Source: an uncultured Bacilli bacterium (GTDB lineage: Bacteria > Bacillota_I > Bacilli_A > RF39 > UBA660). Taken from it: a DNA stretch of 11,922 nucleotides. Numbering within the stretch: the first letter of the stretch is position 1; each line of letters starts with the position of its first letter. The notes beneath the pieces were generated by a model that did not search any database, was not told where the DNA came from, and saw only the letters and a list, made by a program, of their open reading frames with translations. Below are positions 1 through 6,173 of this stretch, piece by piece. The position numbers were made by a program, and so were the translations under genes. The stretch is taken from the NCBI GenBank assembly GCA_934096945.1, contig CAKOND010000022.1:1-11922 (forward strand), given 5' to 3'.

Positions 1-75
1 CATAGTAGAGAAAAATGCTATGCGAATCGCTCTTACGATCTTAAGGTGAGAGTGTATTCAACCAAAACCCCCTGA
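1..75 (+). other. 3' tail of an upstream gene or structured RNA (cut by window edge)
   Basis: Frame 1 is open from the window edge to a TGA at 73-75 (24 sense codons, ending Y-S-T-K-T-P), so this could be the C-terminal end of a protein gene. The same stretch also folds as two consecutive hairpins: CATAGTA (1-7) with TGCTATG (16-22), and CTCTTAC with GTGAGAG around positions 30-54 (7 bp including one G-T pair). It leads directly into the terminator at 77-99. I do not recognise either a protein family or an RNA family. The strand is inferred from the terminator. Confidence 0.3.
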
Positions 76-76
76 A

Positions 77-99
77 GGAGCCGAAAGGCTCCACTTTTT
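77..99 (+). terminator. Intrinsic terminator with GAAA tetraloop
   Basis: GGAGCC (77-82), loop GAAA, GGCTCC (87-92), then AC and five T's (95-99). A GC-rich stem capped by a stable GNRA tetraloop and followed by a T-run is a typical Rho-independent terminator. It ends whatever transcript enters from the left and separates it from the toxin-antitoxin operon. Confidence 0.8.
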
Positions 100-172
100 G
101 TTATCAAAAAACTTTTATGTTATTTGTTATATGTATTAGATATCCAAACTGTACCATTCTTAAAAAATTCAA

Positions 173-206
173 ATATTATTCTGTTATGTTGATAACATAA
201 TAATAT
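173..206. repeat. Bulged inverted repeat upstream of the toxin-antitoxin promoter
   Basis: ATATTATT (173-180) pairs with AATAATAT (199-206). Inside it TTATGTT (184-190) and AACATAA (194-200) form a perfect 7-bp dyad around GAT. It lies about 30 bp upstream of the -35 box of the toxin-antitoxin promoter. There is no T-run on the plus-strand side, so it is not a plus-strand terminator. It could be a second regulatory site or simply a cruciform-prone AT-rich dyad. No binding protein is assigned. Confidence 0.35.
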
Positions 207-234
207 AAAAAAACAATATTTTCGAGCTAAATAC

Positions 235-263
235 TTGACATATATTAACAAAAATGTTAATAT
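235..263 (+). promoter_or_regulatory. Sigma-A promoter of the toxin-antitoxin operon
   Basis: A perfect -35 box TTGACA (235-240), a 17-bp spacer and a near-consensus -10 box TAATAT (258-263) lie about 50 bp upstream of the toxin start. This is the best-matching promoter in the window. It is overlapped by the inverted repeat at 240-265, which suggests repression by the operon's own HTH protein. Confidence 0.85.
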
Positions 264-265
264 AT
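240..265. promoter_or_regulatory. Operator-like perfect inverted repeat over the TA promoter
   Basis: Two perfect 11-bp arms, ATATATTAACA (240-250) and TGTTAATATAT (255-265), flank AAAA. The repeat covers the last base of the -35 box, the whole spacer and the -10 box, so a bound dimer would exclude RNA polymerase. Type II toxin-antitoxin operons are normally autorepressed by the antitoxin, alone or with toxin. The HTH protein encoded at 642-1679 is the obvious candidate ligand, which is inference. Confidence 0.7.
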
Positions 266-314
266 TATTGATATAGAAAAGGAATGGAGGTGTATAGCAA
301 AGGAGGAATGCAGT

Positions 315-629
315 TTGATAATTGAATATGGTGATAAGTATAAAAATAGTTTTAAAGGAATTAAAAACAAACATAAAGAAAAAGAAACACTTGAATTAAT
401 TATTAATCATATTAAACTATGTAGCGACTTCCAATGCTTAAGCACTCATCCTTTTTCTTTAATGTATGGATTCGAACCACTAAAATATAAATTAAATGGT
501 TATTATAGCTTTAATTTAAATAAGAATAGTGGCATTGTAAGACTTATCGTTTCAACAGATAATAATGAAATATTAAGACTTGAATTTGTATCAGTGAATC
601 ATTATGATGATTTTAAAAATAAATTATGA
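315..629 (+). CDS. RelE/HigB-type toxin of a type II toxin-antitoxin system
   Basis: A 104-residue basic protein. The stretch from residue 53 (F-E-P-L-K, then L-N-G-Y-Y-S-F) to R-L-I around 76-78 and the closing H-Y-D-D-F (96-100) match the core of RelE/HigB-like toxins, which are ribosome-associated or free mRNA interferases. The start is TTG at 315: AGGAGG (301-306) is 8 nt upstream and no in-frame ATG lies nearby. The ATG at 308 is in another frame and stops after five codons. It is first in a two-gene operon, toxin before antitoxin, which is the HigB-HigA order, with 12 nt to the next gene. Catalytic residues cannot be assigned securely by eye. Toxin family is fairly sure, subfamily is not. 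Confidence 0.75.
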   Translation: MIIEYGDKYKNSFKGIKNKHKEKETLELIINHIKLCSDFQCLSTHPFSLMYGFEPLKYKLNGYYSFNLNKNSGIVRLIVSTDNNEILRLEFVSVNHYDDFKNKL

Positions 630-641
630 GGGTGTGATAAT

Positions 642-1679
642 ATGGAAAAAATAAGATTTGCTAATTATTTAAAAGACTATTTAGAATTCAACAATATTAC
701 TAATAAAGATTTTGCAAATAGAATAGGAATCACTCCAAAACATTTGATAGATATTTTATCTGGCAAACGTGATTTGAGTTCTCAAATTATTGATTCCATT
801 TCAATTGTTACAAATATATCAGCAGATTACATATATAAAATGGAATTGAATTATAAAATAGAATCGGATATAGATGAATATTTAAAAAATAATAGTCTTA
901 CAATATCACAATATTTAAATAAATTTTCATATCAATATTTAATTAAAAATAAATGGTTTACGTTCATTGATATTAATAATAAAATGGATATAGCTAAAGA
1001 TATTTTAAAATTTCTTAGAGTTAAAAATCCACAAAAATTATATGAAATAGATAAAAATATTTATTATAAAAGTAAAAATGATAAGCCAGAATTGTTATTG
1101 TTATGGCTTGAAAAATGCTATAGAGAAACATTGAATCAAAAAATCGAAAAGTATGAAAAAAAAAATATTGATATTATTGTAAACTATATTAGAGATTCAG
1201 CGTCTAAAAATGTTTTTGATGAAGAAATGCTAATTCAAGAATTTAACAGAAATGGAATAGGCTTGGTTATTCAACAAGATATTCCTGGTTCTAAGATTAG
1301 GGGTGCTTTTAAAGTTCATAAAGAGGTACCAGCAATTTATATTACATACAAGCATAAGAGAATTGCAGATATATATTTTGCATTACTCCATGAGTTAGCA
1401 CATTGCAAAAAGGACTTTAATCAAGCAAAAGGAACAAATTTGGTTTCATATGATAATGAAACAAAAACTGAAGAAATGGCTGACTTACAAGCATATGAAT
1501 GGATGGTTGATAATAAATATTATGAAAAGATTATTAATAATCCAGAATATGATATCGATTACGAAACGGTTTATCCTAAATGTTTTGTAGCATATAAATT
1601 AGCTAAAGATGGATATATTGATTATTCATCAGAAATTTATCAAAAATATAATTTTTTATTAAAAACAGATAATAATTAG
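642..1679 (+). CDS. HigA-like HTH antitoxin fused to ImmA/IrrE-family metallopeptidase
   Basis: A 345-aa protein. Residues ~5-75 form an XRE/HigA-like helix-turn-helix (N-I-T-N-K-D-F-A-N-R-I-G-I at 18-30, then L-S-G-K-R 39-43), followed by a HigA-like tail ending M-E-L-N-Y. Residues ~190-330 look like the ImmA/IrrE (COG2856) zinc peptidase domain, with H-E-L-A-H at 250-254 and a downstream E-E-M-A-D (277-281) that can supply the third zinc ligand. Its start has GAGGGTG just upstream, overlapping the toxin stop. The HTH should bind the operator at 240-265 and neutralise the toxin. The peptidase half suggests cleavage of itself or a partner repressor in response to a signal, as in ImmA-ImmR systems. 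HTH and HExxH are visible; the antitoxin role comes from operon position; the protease target is unknown. Confidence 0.8.
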   Translation: MEKIRFANYLKDYLEFNNITNKDFANRIGITPKHLIDILSGKRDLSSQIIDSISIVTNISADYIYKMELNYKIESDIDEYLKNNSLTISQYLNKFSYQYLIKNKWFTFIDINNKMDIAKDILKFLRVKNPQKLYEIDKNIYYKSKNDKPELLLLWLEKCYRETLNQKIEKYEKKNIDIIVNYIRDSASKNVFDEEMLIQEFNRNGIGLVIQQDIPGSKIRGAFKVHKEVPAIYITYKHKRIADIYFALLHELAHCKKDFNQAKGTNLVSYDNETKTEEMADLQAYEWMVDNKYYEKIINNPEYDIDYETVYPKCFVAYKLAKDGYIDYSSEIYQKYNFLLKTDNN

Positions 1680-1688
1680 TTTTATTAA

Positions 1689-1722
1689 AAATAGCTAGGA
1701 ATGTTCCTAGCTATTTGTTTAT
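1689..1722 (+). terminator. Terminator of the toxin-antitoxin operon
   Basis: A 12-bp perfect stem, AAATAGCTAGGA (1689-1700) and TCCTAGCTATTT (1705-1716), with loop ATGT and a T-rich tail, begins 10 nt after the stop codon of the metallopeptidase gene. The A-run on the left arm also lets it work, more weakly, on the minus strand. Confidence 0.85.
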
Positions 1723-2195
1723 TCTAATTTGTCTATAATATTTATAATCTCATTTAAAGCTAAGTATAAGTTTGTCAAACTTATACTGTACAATTATTCC
1801 TAGATAGAACGTTTATACCGTGAAAACATAAATGAATGAGGTATAATGTGATAAGCTTAGCTAGGACTGTAAAACTATGTTTACTGGTTTTCAGGCCATT
1901 CATCATATTATGTGTTCTTAATTCGTTTGTGGCAAATTGAAATAAATGTGATACTTCTATTATAATTACACAAATTAAATAATACAGAAATAGAGTGTAA
2001 AAAATTTAGTATTTTAATAGGAAAACTTGAGAGTGATAACTTTCTTATTATTGGGGATTACAAACAATAAAAGAGCAATGTCAATGGAATAAGAATAATA
2101 ATATTCTATCTTACACAAATTTAAATTATCTGTGAGTTTTTGGGAAAACAAAAAGAGTATTAGAACAAAAACTAATAATTAATTTTTTTAAGATC
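1717..2195. other. Non-coding stretch with several dyads
   Basis: No convincing gene is visible in about 480 bp. The contents are the perfect dyad at 1763-1787; TTATACC (1813-1819) with GGTATAA (1840-1846); GTAAA and TTTAC flanking ACTATG near 1870-1885; and a long-range pairing of CATAA/TGAATG (about 1826-1837) with CATTCA/TTATG (about 1900-1915). A TATAAT at 1842-1847 has no good -35 box. The 1800-1920 part could therefore be a structured RNA, but no RNA family is recognised. The remainder up to 2195 is AT-rich with no feature I can name. Confidence 0.35.
1763..1787. repeat. Perfect 25-bp inverted repeat
   Basis: AGTATAAGTTTG (1763-1774), a single T, then CAAACTTATACT (1776-1787): perfect 12-bp arms. 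Without a T-run after it, this does not look like a terminator. It is more like a protein-binding site, or the stem of an RNA if transcribed. Its centre TTTGTCAAA recurs in a second dyad at 2552-2564 in the promoter region of the restriction-modification operon. Confidence 0.6.
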
Positions 2196-2420
2196 TCATG
2201 GATCTTCATTAATAATTTCTAAAGAATACTTCATTTTTAATAACTTAATTATCTCAGCTTTAATACTATTATAATCTTCATCATCACTAATATTAAAAAT
2301 ATCTATAGCCGAATTATAATGTTGATAAAATGTAGATTCCCACATAGCATTCATACTATAAGAACTAGCAATATAATATGTAATCACTTCAGGCATACCA
2401 TAAAAAAGATTTCTAACCAT
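2196..2420 (-). CDS. Small hypothetical protein, doubtful
   Basis: A 74-aa reading frame on the minus strand with an acidic, Lys/Ile-rich C-terminal half (S-D-D-E-D, then helical K-A-E-I-I-K-L-L-K-M-K). I recognise no family. In favour: it lies in a region with no plus-strand gene, its composition is protein-like, and it is divergent from the restriction-modification operon with a 160-bp shared upstream region. A TTGACT (minus strand, near 2492-2497) could be a -35 box. Against: there is no clear Shine-Dalgarno before the ATG, an in-frame stop lies two codons upstream of it, and it is short. It could be a remnant of a larger decayed gene. No signal peptide or membrane segment is evident. Confidence 0.35.
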   Translation of the reverse strand: MVRNLFYGMPEVITYYIASSYSMNAMWESTFYQHYNSAIDIFNISDDEDYNSIKAEIIKLLKMKYSLEIINEDP

Positions 2421-2527
2421 TTCTAATTATTCATTAGTAGTACTTTTTCTAATAATACAATTCCTTGTATTAATCAATTAAAATTAAAAATTAGTCAAGA
2501 TTATTGATACAATTCGGTAATTTTTGG

Positions 2528-2542
2528 TACGAATTATTCGTA
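2528..2542. promoter_or_regulatory. Operator-like dyad upstream of the R-M operon promoter
   Basis: TACGAAT-T-ATTCGTA is a perfect 7+1+7 palindrome. A third half-site, ATTCG, occurs at 2512-2516, so three ATTCG/CGAAT half-sites fall within 30 bp. It sits about 30-40 bp upstream of the putative -10 box at 2571, a position suited to an activator or repressor. No regulator is encoded in the operon, so the ligand is unknown. Confidence 0.4.
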
Positions 2543-2551
2543 AAATATCAA

Positions 2552-2564
2552 AATTTGTCAAATT
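2552..2564. promoter_or_regulatory. Dyad between -35 region and -10 of the R-M promoter
   Basis: AATTTG-T-CAAATT is a perfect 6+1+6 palindrome lying just before the extended -10 element. It shares the nine-base core TTTGTCAAA with the 25-bp inverted repeat at 1763-1787. A protein bound here would overlap the RNA polymerase footprint, so repression is the natural guess. Confidence 0.4.
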
Positions 2565-2567
2565 GTA

Positions 2568-2576
2568 TGTTATAAT
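2568..2576 (+). promoter_or_regulatory. Extended -10 promoter of the R-M/RT operon
   Basis: TG-T-TATAAT (2568-2576) is a perfect -10 hexamer with the TGn extension, which can work without a strong -35 box; the best-placed -35 (about 2548-2553) is poor. Transcription would begin near 2583. That puts the ATG at 2582 outside the transcript and supports the downstream start at 2609 for the first gene. Confidence 0.55.
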
Positions 2577-2608
2577 TTTATATGAGAGATATCTTGGGAG
2601 GTACTATC

Positions 2609-2827
2609 ATGATTGAAAATTTAATGTATATGATGCAGACAACAACAGTTGAGCAACTTAAGATGGAAATAGTAGAAAATAAATTTGCTGATAAAAACTT
2701 AAAAGATTTTAATAAAGGAAAAGAAGTTGTAGATAATCTGCTTGAATTAAATAAGGCTAATGTAGATGATTCAGTTAAGTATGCGTTGCTTCTTTATTGT
2801 TTATATAAAATAAAAGGTGGTAAGTAA
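2609..2827 (+). CDS. Small helical protein of unknown function, first gene of the R-M operon
   Basis: A 72-aa protein, rich in Leu, Lys, Glu, Met and Asn and predicted by eye to be almost wholly alpha-helical, ending K-I-K-G-G-K. I do not recognise a family and see no catalytic motif, HTH or membrane segment. I chose ATG 2609 because GGGAGG (2596-2601) is 7 nt upstream and the in-frame ATG at 2582 falls at the predicted transcription start. Its stop (2825-2827) is one base before the hsdM start, and its last codons carry the hsdM ribosome-binding site, so the two are almost surely translationally coupled. Such tight linkage suggests a role with the methyltransferase, for example as a regulator or subunit chaperone, but this is inference only. 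Confidence 0.65.
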   Translation: MIENLMYMMQTTTVEQLKMEIVENKFADKNLKDFNKGKEVVDNLLELNKANVDDSVKYALLLYCLYKIKGGK

Positions 2828-2828
2828 T

Positions 2829-4325
2829 ATGAGTGAACAAGAATTAAAAAAATTAGAAGATAAACTTTGGGCAGCAGCAGATAAAATGAGAGGTGCTGTA
2901 TCAGTTTCAGAGTATAAATTTATTGTATTAGGTTTAATATTTTTAAAATATATCTCAGATTCATTTGAAGAAAAATATAAAGAACTTGTAGAAGAAGGAG
3001 CTGGATTAGAGGAAGAAAGAGATTGCTATACAGCAGAAAATATCTTCTACGTTCCTAAGAATGCTAGATGGGAATACTTAGTAGAACACTCTAAAGATAC
3101 TAATATTGGGGAAATAATAGATGATGCTTTAACTTTAATTGAAAAAGAAAATAATTCATTAAAAAATGTATTACCTAAAAACTATAACTCTCCAACTATG
3201 AGAAATGTTAATCTTGGGGAATTATTAGATTTATTCACTAATATTAAAGTTGGTACCAAAGAAGCTAAAGAAAAAGATTTACTTGGAAGAATATATGAAT
3301 ACTTTTTAGGACAATTTGCTAAGAATGAATTACAAAAAGGTGGAGAATTCTATACTCCTGCTTGTTTAGTTAGAACTATGGTTGAATGTATAGAACCATT
3401 TAAAGGTAAAGTATATGATCCTGCTTGTGGATCTGGTGGTATGTTTGTTCAATCTATGAAGTTTGTAGAAGAACATCAAGGCAATATTTATAATATTGGA
3501 ATATATGGTCAAGAAAAGAACCCTACTACATGGAGACTTGCTAAGATGAATTTAGCTATAAGGTCTATGTATGGTGATTTAGGAAAATATGCGGCTGATA
3601 CTTTTACTGAAGATTTGCATAAAGATTTAAAAGCGGATTTTATACTTGCAAATCCACCATTTAATCTTGAGTGGGATAGAGATAAAGTAGAAAATGATTC
3701 TAGATGGAGATATGGTTTAGCACCTAAAAATAATGCTAACTATGCTTGGTTGCAACATATGATATCTAAGTTGTCTCAAAATGGTAAAATGGCATGTATT
3801 TTAGCTAATGGGTCTCTATCTGCTGGTGGACAAGAGGGAGAAATAAGAAAGAATTTTATTGAAAACGATTTAGTAGATTGTATTCTAGCTATGCCTACTA
3901 ACTTATTCTATACAGTAACGGTACCATGCTCCATATGGATTATTAATAGAAATAAGAAACAAAAAGGTAAAACTTTATTTATAAATGCAAGTAATATTGG
4001 AACTATGGTAACAAGAAGATTAAGAGAATTATCAGTTGATGATATAAAAGAAATAGCTAATACATATCATAACTATCAAAATAATGAAAACTATGAAGAT
4101 ATAAAAGGTTTCTGTTATTCAGCTACTATTGATGAAATAAAAAACAATGATTATGTATTAACACCTGGTAAATATGTAGGTGTTGAAAATAATAATGAAG
4201 ATGACATTCCTTTTGAAGAAAAGATGAAGAATGTTACTTCTGAGTTATCTACGCAATTTGAAGAGTCACATAGACTTGAAGAAGAAATAAAGAAGAATTT
4301 AAAAGCAATTGGCTATGATATTTAA
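2829..4325 (+). CDS. hsdM: Type I restriction-modification system, DNA methyltransferase subunit HsdM
   Basis: A 498-aa protein of normal HsdM length. Residues ~4-140 form the helical HsdM N-terminal domain. The N6-adenine methyltransferase domain follows, with the SAM-binding motif D-P-A-C-G-S-G-G-M-F at 197-206 and the catalytic N-P-P-F at 275-278. The C-terminal tail is helical and acidic (about 460-498). It methylates adenine on both strands of the site chosen by HsdS (M2S1 complex) and is also part of the restriction complex. ATG 2829 is preferred over the GTG at 2817: it has GGTGG about 8 nt upstream, avoids overlap with the previous gene, and gives the usual short N-terminus M-S-E-Q-E. 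The last codon and stop lie inside a 31-bp repeat that recurs after hsdS. Confidence 0.95.
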   Translation: MSEQELKKLEDKLWAAADKMRGAVSVSEYKFIVLGLIFLKYISDSFEEKYKELVEEGAGLEEERDCYTAENIFYVPKNARWEYLVEHSKDTNIGEIIDDALTLIEKENNSLKNVLPKNYNSPTMRNVNLGELLDLFTNIKVGTKEAKEKDLLGRIYEYFLGQFAKNELQKGGEFYTPACLVRTMVECIEPFKGKVYDPACGSGGMFVQSMKFVEEHQGNIYNIGIYGQEKNPTTWRLAKMNLAIRSMYGDLGKYAADTFTEDLHKDLKADFILANPPFNLEWDRDKVENDSRWRYGLAPKNNANYAWLQHMISKLSQNGKMACILANGSLSAGGQEGEIRKNFIENDLVDCILAMPTNLFYTVTVPCSIWIINRNKKQKGKTLFINASNIGTMVTRRLRELSVDDIKEIANTYHNYQNNENYEDIKGFCYSATIDEIKNNDYVLTPGKYVGVENNNEDDIPFEEKMKNVTSELSTQFEESHRLEEEIKKNLKAIGYDI

Positions 4326-4350
4326 TCAGACAAATTGTGATTTGTATTAG
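4320..4350. repeat. 31-bp direct repeat, copy 1 (between hsdM and hsdS)
   Basis: Matches 5482-5512 in 30 of 31 positions (G4329 versus T5491). It begins in the last codon of hsdM and includes the stop codon. Its core ACAAATTGTGATTTGTA can form a hairpin with loop TGTG. Together with copy 2 it brackets hsdS exactly. Confidence 0.9.
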
Positions 4351-4368
4351 AAAAGGAAGTGAAAAACC

Positions 4369-5487
4369 ATGACAAAAATAATTGATATTACTAAAAGAGT
4401 ATATAGTGGTGGAACACCTGATACTAGAAAAAGTGAATATTGGAATGGTGATATTAAATGGTTATCTTCCGGTGAAACTAGAAATAATTTTATTTTTGAT
4501 ACTGATAAAAAGATAACTGAATTAGGAGTCAACAATTCAAGTACTAAATTGGCTTCAAAACGTAGTATCGTTATGGCTTGTGCAGGGCAAGGATTCACTA
4601 GAGGACAAACCTCTTATTTAATGGATGATATGTATATTAATCAATCTGTTATATGTATTGAACCGGATGATAATAAAGTTGATGGTTTATATTTGTATTA
4701 CTTTTTTAAAAATAACTATCAATTATTGAGAAGTTTATCGAATGATCATAGTTCAAGAGGCAGTATTACTACTGCTATGATTAAAGATTTTGAAGTAAAT
4801 TTTCCAGATATAGATATTCAAAAAAGAATAAGCAATATTTTATATGGTATAGATCAAAAGATTGAATTAAATAATAAGATAAATAATAATTTGTACGAGG
4901 TATCAAAACAATTGTTATTAAAATATTTAGATGAAAATAAGAGTTCTGATGAAATTAATATAAGTAAATTTCTAAATATATTTACTGGAAAGAAGAATGC
5001 TAATGAAACATCTCCAACTGGGAAATATAAATTCTTCTCTTGTGCACCAGAAAGTTTATTATCTGATACATATTTATGTGATAGTGCTGCAATAATAGTT
5101 GCTGGTAATGGTGCATATACAGGAAGAACAAGATTTTATGATGGTAAGTTTGAACTTTATCAAAGAACTTATGGATTAACATTGAAAGATGGCTTTGAAA
5201 AAAATAATATATATGGTTTATATGTATTTATGAAAACTATTTTTGAACCAGATAAGATGGGTGGAACTCATGGATCAGCTATACCATATATTGTGTTATC
5301 AGATTTGACAGATTATAAATTAAGATATAACAAAGTTGAATTTGATAAATTTTCAAATTTAGTAGGTGGTAATATAAAAATGATTCAAGAAAATGAAACA
5401 TCTAATGAAAAATTATCAGAACTAAGAGATACATTATTACCAAAATTAATGAATGGTGAAATAGATTTAGGTAATATAGAGATTTAA
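4369..5487 (+). CDS. hsdS: Type I restriction-modification system, specificity subunit HsdS
   Basis: A 372-aa protein with the classic duplicated layout. First target recognition domain ~8-147 (Y-S-G-G-T-P-D-T near 12-19). Central conserved helices ~148-188 (Q-K-R-I-S-N-I-L, then K-I-E-L-N-N-K-I-N). Second target recognition domain ~196-330. C-terminal conserved helix ~335-372 (L-R-D-T-L-L-P-K-L-M-N-G-E-I). The two domains each read one half of a bipartite site, and the conserved helices set the spacing and bind HsdM. AGGAAG (4354-4359) precedes the ATG. The length is a little short of many HsdS proteins but both domains are complete. It is bracketed by 31-bp direct repeats. No second or partial hsdS and no recombinase gene is in the window. 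The recognition sequence cannot be read from the protein by eye. Confidence 0.93.
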   Translation: MTKIIDITKRVYSGGTPDTRKSEYWNGDIKWLSSGETRNNFIFDTDKKITELGVNNSSTKLASKRSIVMACAGQGFTRGQTSYLMDDMYINQSVICIEPDDNKVDGLYLYYFFKNNYQLLRSLSNDHSSRGSITTAMIKDFEVNFPDIDIQKRISNILYGIDQKIELNNKINNNLYEVSKQLLLKYLDENKSSDEINISKFLNIFTGKKNANETSPTGKYKFFSCAPESLLSDTYLCDSAAIIVAGNGAYTGRTRFYDGKFELYQRTYGLTLKDGFEKNNIYGLYVFMKTIFEPDKMGGTHGSAIPYIVLSDLTDYKLRYNKVEFDKFSNLVGGNIKMIQENETSNEKLSELRDTLLPKLMNGEIDLGNIEI

Positions 5488-5512
5488 TCATACAAATTGT
5501 GATTTGTATTAG
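5482..5512. repeat. 31-bp direct repeat, copy 2 (between hsdS and the 214-aa gene)
   Basis: Matches 4320-4350 with one mismatch. It includes the last codons' end and the stop of hsdS. Here the internal dyad is longer: ATACAAAT (5490-5497), loop TGTG, ATTTGTAT (5502-5509). Its last bases run into the AGGAG ribosome-binding site (5511-5515) of the next gene. Confidence 0.9.
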
Positions 5513-5523
5513 GAGAATTATTA

Positions 5524-6168
5524 ATGAATGAAAAAGAATTAAGCAATTTAGAACACTATAAATGGTTAATTGAAAATCGTAGATTTGATGAATATGATAT
5601 TATGGGATTTTTGGTACTGATAAGAGAGTATGTAGATCAAAAGAAGAATCCTATAATTTTTGATATTGCTAATGGTACTGCACACAGAAAAAGAAATAAA
5701 GGTAAAATATATGATTCCATATATTTCGCAATTTTAAATAATTATTCAACGGATAATGATGGACATGTAGATGGATATCATGGTGTTTTGGATAGTGAAT
5801 GGAAATTAGAATGTTTCTATTTAAGCAAGCAATTTGATATAAAAATAACACCGATAATTTCTTTGGAATTAGCAGTTTGTATGTTTTCTATAATTCATCG
5901 CTCTAGATATGAAACCAATGATAAATCTGTTAATAAGAAAATAAATATTAAAGGTAGTATAGAGATGATAACGAATGAAAATAGTTTATCCATATTAACA
6001 TCAGATGATATTAATAAAATGCCAATATGTTTTATGAAAATTGAAAATATTGAGATAATAAAAAAAGATCTATTTATAATGAGTACTGTTGAAACGTATA
6101 GAAAAAGCAAGTTTTTATATTTAAGATCAGATGGTAATAATATATTAAAAGTTACAAAAAGGAAGTGA
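5524..6168 (+). CDS. Uncharacterised 214-aa protein between hsdS and hsdR
   Basis: I do not recognise a named family. The N-terminal ~120 residues look helical (L-E-H-Y-K-W-L-I-E-N-R-R-F-D-E-Y-D-I) and contain a basic motif A-H-R-K-R-N-K-G at 53-60. The C-terminal ~80 residues look like beta strands (K-I-N-I-K-G-S-I-E-M-I, K-I-E-N-I-E-I-I). No transmembrane segment, signal peptide, nuclease or HTH motif is clear. The start is supported by AGGAG (5511-5515) 8 nt upstream. Its stop is 5 nt before the hsdR start, so it is inside the operon. Being inserted between the specificity and restriction genes, it may be an accessory or modulator of the R-M complex, or a separate defence or immunity gene; neither can be decided here. 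TGA is its stop, confirming code 11. Confidence 0.85.
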   Translation: MNEKELSNLEHYKWLIENRRFDEYDIMGFLVLIREYVDQKKNPIIFDIANGTAHRKRNKGKIYDSIYFAILNNYSTDNDGHVDGYHGVLDSEWKLECFYLSKQFDIKITPIISLELAVCMFSIIHRSRYETNDKSVNKKINIKGSIEMITNENSLSILTSDDINKMPICFMKIENIEIIKKDLFIMSTVETYRKSKFLYLRSDGNNILKVTKRK

Positions 6169-6173
6169 TTAAG

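Noticed and set aside
120..374. Minus-strand 84-codon open frame over the toxin-antitoxin promoter and toxin start
   Set aside because: Phe/Ile/Tyr-rich translation typical of antisense AT-rich DNA; it covers a strong plus-strand promoter and the start of a real gene.
1966..2070. 35-codon plus-strand open stretch ending D-Y-K-Q, protein-like in part
   Set aside because: No start codon, no ribosome-binding site, and stops on both sides; at most a tiny remnant.
4347..4598. Minus-strand open frame antisense to hsdS, with others at 5000-5182, 5669-5851, 5895-6191, 8477-8806 and 9991-10206
   Set aside because: All lie fully or nearly fully antisense to well-supported genes, have antisense-like composition and no recognisable domain.
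4369..5487. Phase-variable hsdS by inversion
   Set aside because: No second hsdS or inverted partial copy and no site-specific recombinase in the window; the flanking repeats are direct, which would delete rather than invert.
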